From Microbulbifer taiwanensis (GTDB lineage Bacteria; Pseudomonadota; Gammaproteobacteria; Pseudomonadales; Cellvibrionaceae): a stretch of 64,000 bases of DNA. The stretch lies in assembly GCF_014904815.1 (NCBI RefSeq), contig NZ_JACZFR010000007.1, positions 62,001 through 126,000 of the forward strand, written 5' to 3'. The notes beneath the pieces are model-generated. The model saw only the letters and a program-made list of their open reading frames with translations, ran no database searches and was not told where the DNA came from. Numbering within the stretch: the first letter of the stretch is position 1; each line of letters starts with the position of its first letter. Both the position numbers and the translations under genes were made by a program. Below are positions 54,080-62,447 of this stretch, one piece after another.

Positions 54080-56539
54080 TTACCACTTGTAGCGGAAGCC
54101 GAACTCCAGACCACCGCCTTCGCTATCGCCAAAGTTGTCCAGGCTGCTGGAGAAATAGATTTCCCCGTAGATGGAGCAATTGTCGCCGCACTCGTCGTAG
54201 GTGGCGCCGATCACCAGTTCGCCGAGCCAATCGTCCGGCTGCTGGTGCAGTCGTGTGCCGGAAACGGTGACACTTGTCTCCTGGTCGCTGTTGTAGATGA
54301 CGCTGGGGGTGACGTAGTAGCTGAATCGCTCGAGCGGAATTTCGCCGTACATATTGCGGCTGGACTTGCGCCGGCTGACGCGCTTTTCCAAGGTTGCGCC
54401 GAGTCGCACCAAGTAGCCATTGTTATTGATATCGGTGACCTCTACCCCGTAGGAATCGTGGAGGTCGTCCGCCTCCTCCTTCGAGTAGATCAGTTGTGCC
54501 TGCGGCGTGATGGAATAGAGATTGCGCAATTTGAAGCTGCGCCCCGCCTCGAGGGAGAAGGCGTAGCCGAAGGCGTCCTCCCCCTTTTGCAGGTCGCGAA
54601 GGTCGGAAGCGGTAATATCGGAATCGAACCAGTTCAACAGTAACTGCGCATCGAAGTAGGTGCCCTGGGTGCCGTACCAGGTCATAAAACCGCTTACGCC
54701 GTAGCCCTTAACATCGATATTGCCATCGCCATAAAAGGACTCCAGGTCATTTTCCGAATCGCCATAGTGCAGTGCGACGCTGGCGATCGGCTGGGTGCCT
54801 ATCATGGTGAAATTGAGCGGCACATCGACACCCAGCTGCAGCCGGAAATAGTCCTGCTCCCAGTGTGTGCGGCTGGTCGATTCCATCGGGTCCACTTCTA
54901 TCTTGCGGGCGCCGGCGCGTACCCAGGCACCGCCGCCATCAATGGCCCGCTCCACCGAAGTGGCGTAGTCGCAGTTGCTGACATCCTTGTAGCTGGAGCC
55001 CATCCAGAAGCGGTTGCCCACGCGGCTGCGCAGACTGGTGGGCTGGTTCAGGGAGCGCAGCAGCTGGGGATAGGTCTCGTACATCACCGCGCCCGGCTGC
55101 CAGCGGGCCACCTCTCCCTCCTCCGAGAACTCCGGGTGGACCGCCAGTGAGCGCAGGTACCAGTCACCGTCTTCCGTGTCCGATTTTCCGTTGTGATGCA
55201 ATGTGTAGGCGTAGGCACCGCCGACGGCTGCCGGCTGCCCGTCCTTGGCGATGAAGTCGCCGTCCAGTACAAAGGCTCCCTCGGCGGAATTGCCGTCGAC
55301 CTGCACCAGTTTGATGCCGTCGCCACTGGTGACGGCGCCGATACCATGGCGGTTGGTGACGCGGATAAACGTCTGCCCGGAGGTGCTGCCTTGAATTTTG
55401 AACAGGTCCGCGGGAGAGTCGTCGGCGTTCAGTCGCACATCTAGCCACAAGCGGCCGTCCTTACCGATGTAATCGCCGTAACGGCCGCTCGCGTCCTTGC
55501 TTAGCGTCAGGGTATCGAAGCGGCCGTTGAAACCCAGGTCCAGGGTGCCGGCATTGGCGATATTGCCGGTGACGACAAAGTGCCGCGGAATAAACTGCAC
55601 CAGGCCGCCGAACAATATATCCAAACCAAGGTCGTTGCCGTCGGCATCCACGCCGCCGCCGACATCGAGACTCCCGGAAAACTCCATCTTGGAGCTGCCC
55701 CAGATAACGACGCGTTCCCAATTGCGCAGCAGGCTGGCATCCTGTTTGTAGTCGAGAATAAAAAACAGGGTATCGATATAGCCGTCACCGGCGTGGACAT
55801 CGTCGCCGCCGTCCAGTATCGCTTCGCTCTCGTAGGAGAAGGCATCAATGCGGAGTTGGTCGGAGCCATTGCCGCCGCGCACTTCGTTGGCGATGCCCTC
55901 GTCCCAGTGGATGATGTCGTCGCCGTCGCCGCCGTCTATGTAGTTGAAGACAAAACCGCCGTCCAGGACGATATTGTCATTGCCGTCACCGCCCCAGACG
56001 TGGAAGGCCAGGCCATCCAGAAGCTCTATGGTGTCGTCGCCGCTGCCGCCGTCTATGCCGCCGCCGCCCAAAAAGGTCCCTACATCGGCCTGTCGGTTGT
56101 CCATGATAATGGTGTCGTTGCCCGCGCCGGCATCGATGCCGACTTCGATGATCACTTCGTTGAGTTCAAGTTCACCCGGATCGAAATCCTCCTCCTCCTC
56201 CTCCTCTGCTTCGTCGATTTCGTCCGGGTCTGGAGGCTCGGTTATATCGTCGTCGGCGCCACCGATATTGATGGTGTCGTCGCCGTCGCCAGTATTGACG
56301 GTGCCCATGGTCCCGCCATTCAGGTCCAGGGTGTCATCGCCGCCAAAGGTCTCCACATCGGCGCCTTCGGCGTCGTTGTCCTTGTCACAGAGGATCTGGT
56401 CGGCGCCGGCGGTGCCGGTATTACCCGGGCTGCACTCGGCCCAGGCGCGCTCGCCGACAGAGGTGAGTACAGCAACGGCGCAGAAACCCATGGAAAGCCA
56501 GGTTTTGATGGTGCCGGTATTTCTGTAAATCGTGCCCAC
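54080..56539 (-). CDS. Autotransporter with RTX-like calcium-binding repeats
   Basis: Type Va secreted protein of about 819 residues. An extended signal peptide (GTIYRNTGTIKTWLSMGFCAVAVLTSVGERAWA) leads into a passenger with GGDDT, GDGDDTI, GAGNDTI, GGSGDDTI and GGDGNDNI repeats (residues 60-240) typical of RTX/hemolysin calcium-binding turns, plus a Glu/Asp-rich stretch near 110. The C-terminal 280 residues form the autotransporter beta-barrel ending in GFRYKW. GTG at 56539 has AGGA 6 nt upstream. RTX repeats usually accompany type I secretion, so the fusion is unusual. Likely surface adhesin; calcium-dependence is inferred. Confidence 0.85.
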   Translation of the reverse strand: MGTIYRNTGTIKTWLSMGFCAVAVLTSVGERAWAECSPGNTGTAGADQILCDKDNDAEGADVETFGGDDTLDLNGGTMGTVNTGDGDDTINIGGADDDITEPPDPDEIDEAEEEEEEDFDPGELELNEVIIEVGIDAGAGNDTIIMDNRQADVGTFLGGGGIDGGSGDDTIELLDGLAFHVWGGDGNDNIVLDGGFVFNYIDGGDGDDIIHWDEGIANEVRGGNGSDQLRIDAFSYESEAILDGGDDVHAGDGYIDTLFFILDYKQDASLLRNWERVVIWGSSKMEFSGSLDVGGGVDADGNDLGLDILFGGLVQFIPRHFVVTGNIANAGTLDLGFNGRFDTLTLSKDASGRYGDYIGKDGRLWLDVRLNADDSPADLFKIQGSTSGQTFIRVTNRHGIGAVTSGDGIKLVQVDGNSAEGAFVLDGDFIAKDGQPAAVGGAYAYTLHHNGKSDTEDGDWYLRSLAVHPEFSEEGEVARWQPGAVMYETYPQLLRSLNQPTSLRSRVGNRFWMGSSYKDVSNCDYATSVERAIDGGGAWVRAGARKIEVDPMESTSRTHWEQDYFRLQLGVDVPLNFTMIGTQPIASVALHYGDSENDLESFYGDGNIDVKGYGVSGFMTWYGTQGTYFDAQLLLNWFDSDITASDLRDLQKGEDAFGYAFSLEAGRSFKLRNLYSITPQAQLIYSKEEADDLHDSYGVEVTDINNNGYLVRLGATLEKRVSRRKSSRNMYGEIPLERFSYYVTPSVIYNSDQETSVTVSGTRLHQQPDDWLGELVIGATYDECGDNCSIYGEIYFSSSLDNFGDSEGGGLEFGFRYKW

Positions 56540-56674
56540 GCTTATTCCTGCATTTATCCGTGGCAATTGCCGTTTGGATAGAGATCCAAACGAATCCGTC
56601 TAGCCATACAAATTAGCTGATTATTTTGATCCTGCCGCCACCTTTCCTGTCCGCGAATTTGGAGGCTGATATGG

Positions 56675-57430
56675 TCAGAACTTGAAGCCGACTCCCAGGT
56701 TGAAAACCCAGGGGTCGTAGTCGAATTGAGCGTATAAGCGGTTCTGTCCGAGTTCTGTGGGGAAGGTGACCCTGGCATCGGTATCCGCCAGGAAGTAGAG
56801 AACGGAGGCGTTGGCCAGCAGGGGAAAATGTCGGTTGAAACTGAAGTCGATGCCGGCCTGCACCGCCCAGTCCCAGGAGTGACCGATGTTGAAGTCCGCC
56901 CTGCCGGTGGCCAGGTCTGAATTGATCAGGAAATCGTTAAACTCGCGGCTGATATCCACATCATGGAAATCGGTGTAGTTGATCCCGACCCCGATATAGG
57001 GGCGCCCCAGGCAGGTGGAATCGAGGAGATACCAGTTGACGAAGGCGAGGGTGGAGGAGGCCTTGAAGTCGCCGAGCTCGATCAGTTCGTGGCCGGGAAT
57101 GCCAGTGAAGTTGTCCAGGTCCACATCGTAATCGGCGCCGTTGATATGCATCAGCTCCACGCCCCAGTACTCCATCGGCCGCCAGACGCCGGAGATCTGC
57201 CAGGTCTTGGCGCTGTCTATCTCCCAGGTGGAGTTGTAGAGATCCCAATGTTGCAGAACGCGGAATTTCAGTGATGTGGATTCGTCATCCGGGTGAATAT
57301 AGCTGCCGCCGATGCGAACGATGATGTCGCCCCAGTCGACCCGCCGCCAGTCCTGCTGTGCATTGGCAACCGGTGGCAATATTGTCAAAAGGCTTATAAA
57401 AAAGGCGGCAGAAAATCGCATCCATTTCAT
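56675..57430 (-). CDS. OmpW family outer-membrane protein
   Basis: Eight-stranded outer-membrane barrel of the OmpW family, 251 residues. Signal peptide (KWMRFSAAFFISLLTILPPVANA) then WGDIIVRIGGSYIHPDDES, TWQISGVWRPMEYWGVELMHINGADYDVDL, RPYIGVGINYTDF, and terminal LGVGFKF. The start at MKWMRF has GGAG 7 nt upstream. Proteins of this family form small hydrophobic channels. It lies downstream of nothing obvious and upstream of the autotransporter on the same strand, 108 nt apart. Confidence 0.9.
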   Translation of the reverse strand: MKWMRFSAAFFISLLTILPPVANAQQDWRRVDWGDIIVRIGGSYIHPDDESTSLKFRVLQHWDLYNSTWEIDSAKTWQISGVWRPMEYWGVELMHINGADYDVDLDNFTGIPGHELIELGDFKASSTLAFVNWYLLDSTCLGRPYIGVGINYTDFHDVDISREFNDFLINSDLATGRADFNIGHSWDWAVQAGIDFSFNRHFPLLANASVLYFLADTDARVTFPTELGQNRLYAQFDYDPWVFNLGVGFKF

Positions 57431-57432
57431 GA

Positions 57433-57902
57433 CTAGCTCCATCTACAGGTTCGGTGTGCGAACAGCAACTTATCCATTTGCTTGTCGGCGATTTTGATCG
57501 TCGGTAGAGGCGACGGAATCGCTCTTGAAGTAACACTAAAAAGTAGCAGGCCGGGACGATTGTGTTGGATATTTGTTCTGGGCCGGATTGGAATGGCGCC
57601 AGGGGCGTGGGGGCAATATTGACGCTCGATAGTAATGCCAGAATTGTCCTCCATATAAAAGTAATTACGGTCCTGGGCGAGCTCCTCGTCAAGGAGCCGC
57701 CATTCGCGCCCGCTGGCGGGTTCCATTCTTCGAATCCGGACCACGAGAAATCGAAGCGTGTCTCGTTGTCCCATATTTCCTGACGCTTGATCGGCTCACC
57801 GCTTACCAGGCTGAACAGGAACTCGCCGCTGGGTGAGGTCAGGGTGATGGTCAAGAAGGCAGGAACCTTCATGTCCTGGTAGTCAGCGCCCCACCTCTCC
57901 AA
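57433..57902 (-). pseudogene. Frameshifted remnant of unknown gene
   Basis: Two overlapping frames give plausible protein when joined: an initial part VPAFLTITLTSPSGEFLFSLVSGEPIKRQ then WDNETRFDFSWSGFEEWNPPAGANG, and from a shifted frame RLLDEELAQDRNYFYMEDNSGITIERQYCPHAPG. The switch lies near 57700-57740. No family recognised, and the upstream frame begins after a stop. It may be a broken gene or noise. Confidence 0.3.
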
Positions 57903-57964
57903 TTCGACGGCACGCTAAGTGCCTCAAAAGGGATGAGTTTGGGAGTTGCTCATGCTTTGGCTTT

Positions 57965-59143
57965 CTACAGGAGCCCGGCCTTCGCCAGCCGTCTTACCCA
58001 GGCGGCGCGCCGGCCGTGGCCGCGTAGTAATTTGGCTAGTCCCTTGCGGAAATCCTGTTCCCGCCCGGCCGCGGTCTGTGCCTCGTACAGTTCCTTTGCC
58101 TGCTGCAGGGCCTGGTCGTAGGCTGTACCCGAGCCGCGCTCCAGTATTTTGCCTATTGCCGCCCAGGTGCTTCCCGGTGTGCGGGCGATCTGGGCGAGGT
58201 GTTTCTCGCGTTCGGCGCGGCGCTTGGCCTCCAGCGCGGCGTGCTCCTCGTGCTCCCTTTCCAGACGCCGGGCGCGTACTTGCTCCTTGCCTTTTGCGAT
58301 CTCCGCCACCGTCCGGCGAGGAGGCGTGTGATGTGTCGACGACCGAGCGCGTAGCCATACGAGGAAGTCCCCGCGCAGCGAGCGTTCCGCCTCCTGGCTT
58401 TTCCCCTCCAGCACCAGGCGCAACGCGCCGAGCAGCTTGCTTGCGGGCTGGGTTTCAAGCCAGGCATCCATATTCGCAGTGGCTGCGGGGTTTTCGATTG
58501 AAGGGCTGGCGGCGGCCGCGGCGGCGAGCCAGTCCGGGTCAATCATCAGGAAGTCCAGCAGCGCCGTCTGCGCGGCACTCAGGGTTTGCAGGCCCGGGGG
58601 CAGCGGCGGTTCTGGTTCGCCAGCGTCGATTTCGCCTGTGCAGACGCCCGCCAGCCAGCCCAGGTACAGCGGGCGAGTATCGCCGCGCAACAATTCTTCA
58701 CGTAGCGGCAGCAGGCGCCCGAGCCAACCGGAGCCGATCATTTCGCTCCAGAAGTGCTCGTGCTCGTGTTCCTCATCCTGAAAATGCCAGCCCAGTATCC
58801 AGTGATCGGGGGTTGCGCAGGACTCGAAGGAGCTCCAGTAGCACAGCTGCTTCCCGGCGGGAGCGGTTTGGGTGAATTCAGTCAGGACAGATGTCTTCAG
58901 CGCCGGTCGCGGCAGGCGCAGCAGCAGACTGCAAGTTCCCCAGTCGGCGAAATACACGTGTGCGTCGAAATAGTCCCGCATCCAAGCCTGCGGATCGCCC
59001 TTCAGGTCGCCCCAGTGATATTCGTTGGCAAAGCCGGTGGCGGTGATGGTTGCGCGGGTGGAACAGGCGCGCAGTTCGGACTGTTGTTTGTTGGAGAGTG
59101 GCCGGTCGATGGCGGCAAATTCGTAGTATTGGTATTCACTCAT
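57965..59143 (-). CDS. Conserved protein of unknown function in defence operon
   Basis: 392-residue protein of a widespread uncharacterised family with N-terminal YQYYEFAAIDRPLSNKQQ, FANEYHWGDLKGDPQAWMRDYFDAHVYFADWGTCSLLLRLP and a long charged helical C-terminus (VRARRLEREHEEHAALEAKRRAEREKHLAQ). I recall relatives near restriction or SWIM/helicase genes but cannot name a function. ATG at 59143 lies 8 nt after the primase-helicase stop, so it is the last gene of a four-gene operon. The coiled-coil tail suggests protein-protein contact. Confidence 0.75.
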   Translation of the reverse strand: MSEYQYYEFAAIDRPLSNKQQSELRACSTRATITATGFANEYHWGDLKGDPQAWMRDYFDAHVYFADWGTCSLLLRLPRPALKTSVLTEFTQTAPAGKQLCYWSSFESCATPDHWILGWHFQDEEHEHEHFWSEMIGSGWLGRLLPLREELLRGDTRPLYLGWLAGVCTGEIDAGEPEPPLPPGLQTLSAAQTALLDFLMIDPDWLAAAAAASPSIENPAATANMDAWLETQPASKLLGALRLVLEGKSQEAERSLRGDFLVWLRARSSTHHTPPRRTVAEIAKGKEQVRARRLEREHEEHAALEAKRRAEREKHLAQIARTPGSTWAAIGKILERGSGTAYDQALQQAKELYEAQTAAGREQDFRKGLAKLLRGHGRRAAWVRRLAKAGLL

Positions 59144-59151
59144 GGTTTCTA

Positions 59152-61569
59152 TCACTCGGAAAAAAGAGGGGCCGTCGGTTTGATCAGATAGCCCATAGCC
59201 CGGTAACCGCGCTGGCGTTTGTCCCACATGCGGGCGAGCTGGGGTTGGTCGGGCTCTGCGTAATCGTAGATACGCACGTCCTGTTTTTCGAAGTGCTCCC
59301 GGTGCAGGCGGCCGGCATATTGCTGCAATGTTCCTCTCCAAGAAATCGGCATGGCCAGGACCAGCGTATCCAGTGGCGGATGATCGAAGCCTTCGCCGAT
59401 CAGGCGGCCGGTGGCGAGAAGGACGCGCGGAGCGGATTCGTCCAGAGAATCCAATTCGGACAATACCGCTGCCCTCTGCTTTTTGGATAGACGACCATGC
59501 AGGACATAGCAGTGTTCGACCTCGTCACCCAGAGCTCGCAGCAGCAGCGGCAAGTGGTCCGTGCGCTCGCTGAGTAGCAGTACCTTACGGCCCTCGCGAT
59601 AGGCGGCCAGCACATCCTCGGCAATGCGCCTATTACGCACGGCATCACTGGCGAGAATACGGAATACATCCTGAATCGGCGACTCTGGTGGAATTTCCGG
59701 AGAGGAAAGATATTTGGGCCAGACCTCCAGCTGCGCCGGTGCGGCCTCCGGCCTGGCGGCACTGTGGCGGATGGGGCCGCACTGCATAAAGATGATCGGC
59801 TGGTGGCCGTCGCGCCGCACTGGTGTGGCGGTCAGCCCGAGTATAAATCGGACCTTGGCCCGCTTGAGGATCGACTCAAAGGAGAATGCCGACAGGTGGT
59901 GGCATTCGTCGATGATAATCTGCCCGTACTTGTCCAGCAGCGTTTCCAGGTCTTCTTCATCCTTGCGCGACAGCGACTGCATGATGGCGATGTCAATATC
60001 TTCCGAAGGTTTCTTCTTGCCGCCGCCGATAGTCCCGAGGCTTCCTTGGGAAATTTCAAGAAAACTGTTTAGCCGCTCCCGCCACTGATTTAGCAACTCG
60101 GTGCGGTGTACCAGAATAAGGGTGCTGACTTTACGCCGCGCGATCAGTGCCGCGGCGGTGACCGTCTTGCCAAAGGCAGTGGGGGCGCAGAGCACTCCGG
60201 ATTCATGTCTGAGCATCTCCCTCACTGCTGCTTTCTGGTCCTTGCGTAGCTTACCGGTGAACTTGGCTTGCACCTTGTGTCCCGACTGGCGTTCATCCCG
60301 AATCTCGGGGCGGATGCAGTGTTCGTCCAATAAGTCAGACACGGCATCAAGGCAGCCTCTCGGCAGACCGATATGTTGGGGATAATTCTCGGCGCAGTCG
60401 ATAATACGAGGTTTGTTCCAAACCGGCAGGCGCATGGCTTGAGCTTTGTAGAATTCCGGATTTTGGAAAGCCGCGAGTCGGATCAGGCGATTGGCCAACG
60501 GTTGGGGCAGGTCGGCCTTGGGGATGAAGATCTGGTTGGCCAGTACCAGTGGCAGGGATTCAGGCAACGGCTCGGAAGCCATTTCCAGAGCGGCTGCAAG
60601 ACGCTGCCATGGTTTGTTGTCTTCGCCTTCCACAGCAAAGGCTACATCGAGCGGGTGCCGCCCGCCACTGGCACGCAGGGTAGTCTCCTCCAGCTCAGCT
60701 CTGGAGAGCGGCTGGACCGACGCGAGAAAGGCCCACTGATCCGGATAGGGTTCCAAGCCTTCATCGACGAATACACTACGCCCCAATTGGCGCGGCACTC
60801 TCTGCAGGGGAAGCGCGATCAGGTTGCCGAAACCGCCCTTGGGCAGTGTGTCCTGATTGGGGAAAAGGCGGTCGTAGCTTTCCAGAGACAGCTGCCGGGT
60901 GCGCTCGCAGGTGTGGCTGATCAGCGCGGCGCCCAGTTGCCGGGCCTGACGGGCGGGCACTGGCTCGGCAAAGAATATCCACACATGGGCGCCGTTGCCC
61001 GAGCGGGAGATCTCCAGTGCCGCCGGTATCGCCAGCTCTCGGCAGGACGTCATGAAAGCCCGGGCATCCTCGCGCCAGTCGGCCTTGTCGAAATCGGCCG
61101 CAAGGAAATAACAGCTTTCGTCGGCTGCGAGCGGATAGGCGCCGATGGTCTGTTTCCCAGCCAAGTGATCGTAGATCACCTGATCGGTCACTGGCAGCAG
61201 CAGGCGCTGGCGGCAGTCGCCGCATTTGACCTTGGGCTTGTGGCAGATGCCGGGTCGCCACTCGTTGCCGCAGGCCGGTGAATAGCCGGATTTGCCCTTG
61301 GCGGATTCCCAGCGCAGTGGGTAGACATCGGTGCGCCCCCGGAACAGGCGGCGGAACAGCGCAACTTTTTCGGCGGTGGTGAAATGGGAGTTGGCGGGTA
61401 TAGGTTGCGACGGTATCGCTGCTTGCTCAGCAACAGGCGACTCCTCCCAGGTGATACCGTGGCGGTTCAGCAGTGCCTTGAGGCGGGTAATCTCTTTGCG
61501 TAGTTGTTGGAGTTCATCATTGTGCGTATATGGCCCAACCTTTTCAGGCTTGCTCTTGTCATGATCCAT
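59152..61569 (-). CDS. TOTE-type archaeo-eukaryotic primase fused to SF2 helicase
   Basis: 805-residue fusion. N-terminus: coiled coil (LQQLRKEITRLKALLN, 20-36). Primase/polymerase domain: zinc-like Cys100, Cys109, Cys116, Cys119; catalytic FLAADFDK (Asp159, Asp161); SRSGNGAHVWIFF near 193; FPNQDTL near 240. Helicase: Walker A CAPTAFGKT (about 461), DECHHLS (553), TATPVRRDG (582), QYAGRLHRE (748). This is the architecture named 'TOTE conflict system' primase. The ATG at 61569 lies 20 nt after the ptuB stop. Likely acts on invader nucleic acid; RNA or DNA substrate unproven. Confidence 0.88.
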   Translation of the reverse strand: MDHDKSKPEKVGPYTHNDELQQLRKEITRLKALLNRHGITWEESPVAEQAAIPSQPIPANSHFTTAEKVALFRRLFRGRTDVYPLRWESAKGKSGYSPACGNEWRPGICHKPKVKCGDCRQRLLLPVTDQVIYDHLAGKQTIGAYPLAADESCYFLAADFDKADWREDARAFMTSCRELAIPAALEISRSGNGAHVWIFFAEPVPARQARQLGAALISHTCERTRQLSLESYDRLFPNQDTLPKGGFGNLIALPLQRVPRQLGRSVFVDEGLEPYPDQWAFLASVQPLSRAELEETTLRASGGRHPLDVAFAVEGEDNKPWQRLAAALEMASEPLPESLPLVLANQIFIPKADLPQPLANRLIRLAAFQNPEFYKAQAMRLPVWNKPRIIDCAENYPQHIGLPRGCLDAVSDLLDEHCIRPEIRDERQSGHKVQAKFTGKLRKDQKAAVREMLRHESGVLCAPTAFGKTVTAAALIARRKVSTLILVHRTELLNQWRERLNSFLEISQGSLGTIGGGKKKPSEDIDIAIMQSLSRKDEEDLETLLDKYGQIIIDECHHLSAFSFESILKRAKVRFILGLTATPVRRDGHQPIIFMQCGPIRHSAARPEAAPAQLEVWPKYLSSPEIPPESPIQDVFRILASDAVRNRRIAEDVLAAYREGRKVLLLSERTDHLPLLLRALGDEVEHCYVLHGRLSKKQRAAVLSELDSLDESAPRVLLATGRLIGEGFDHPPLDTLVLAMPISWRGTLQQYAGRLHREHFEKQDVRIYDYAEPDQPQLARMWDKRQRGYRAMGYLIKPTAPLFSE

Positions 61570-61589
61570 GTCAATATCGAGAGTCGTAT

Positions 61590-62447
61590 TTATCCTACAA
61601 GCTTCAACAGCCGCGCATCGTTTCGGAGGATCAAGCACCAGCGCGCAACGGATGACAGCTCGGCAGTTGGGCTAATCAATTCTCGAATGCGGTTACGTAT
61701 CTGAATTAGTCTCTCTTTGGCCGCCGGGTTATTACCGGAACCGCAACGCTGCTTGGCAAGCTGATAGTCTTCGATTAAGCGGTCCACCCTCTGCCACACT
61801 TTGCGGCGAGCCTCGGTCAAGGGGGCGTGTTCGTTGAGTTTCAACCGCTTGACGGTTTCAATGACGCGCTCTTGTTCCCACTCGGACGAATCGGGCATGG
61901 GAATTACCTTACCTTCTTCATCGAAAGCAATCAGCGATACATCGTCATCGTCGATGGGATCGAGCAGGTAGCGGGCTTCGGACTCTTCGCAGGGGGCGTC
62001 GTAGCTTGAACAGTGGGAATTGTCTTTCAGCGGAAACCAGCCACCTTTCTTGCGATTGCCGACATTACCGCAAGCTCGGAAGTTCATGTAATCGAAGGCC
62101 AGCCACCAGTAGCCGTCCCGCTGACTTCCGTCCAGCGCCTTGGCTTCCTTTTTGGGACGGAAGTGTTCCACATCGTAGTGCGAATAGAGCTCTCGCACTT
62201 CCGAAAACCAGCACTTTTTGGCGGAAAGCGCCAGCAGCCACTCCTTCAAGGCACCCCAGTGGGCGCTGTGTTGGTCGATCAGCACGTTGCGCTCTTCGCG
62301 CTTGCCTGCATTGTCTAGGGCGGCCAGCTCGGCTACCAGCTGCTCCGACTTGGCCTGCCATGCCTGCCACTGCTCTTGGGTCCACGGCTCCCAACCGGGA
62401 ATGTCGGTGTCGGTAGGCAGCCTGTTTTCCAAATCGATCCAGATCAC
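61590..62447 (-). CDS. ptuB: PtuB-like HNH endonuclease (Septu/retron-type)
   Basis: 285-residue nuclease of the Septu PtuB type. The HNH core reads KKCWFSEVRELYSHYDVEHFRPKK (Cys79, His95) then YWWLAFDYMNFRACGNVGNRKKG with Asn131, and CEESEARYLLDPIDDDDVSLI follows. GTG start overlaps the ptuA stop as GTGA. Expected to cut nucleic acid when freed from PtuA. Similar effectors also join retron Ec78 systems, but no retron RT is visible here. Confidence 0.88.
   Translation of the reverse strand: MIWIDLENRLPTDTDIPGWEPWTQEQWQAWQAKSEQLVAELAALDNAGKREERNVLIDQHSAHWGALKEWLLALSAKKCWFSEVRELYSHYDVEHFRPKKEAKALDGSQRDGYWWLAFDYMNFRACGNVGNRKKGGWFPLKDNSHCSSYDAPCEESEARYLLDPIDDDDVSLIAFDEEGKVIPMPDSSEWEQERVIETVKRLKLNEHAPLTEARRKVWQRVDRLIEDYQLAKQRCGSGNNPAAKERLIQIRNRIRELISPTAELSSVARWCLILRNDARLLKLVG

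Noticed and set aside
55580-56581. 333-aa plus-strand open frame over the autotransporter
   Set aside because: Mirror of the Asp/Gly repeats (Val/Ala-rich), with no ribosome-binding site; the minus-strand gene has a signal peptide and barrel.
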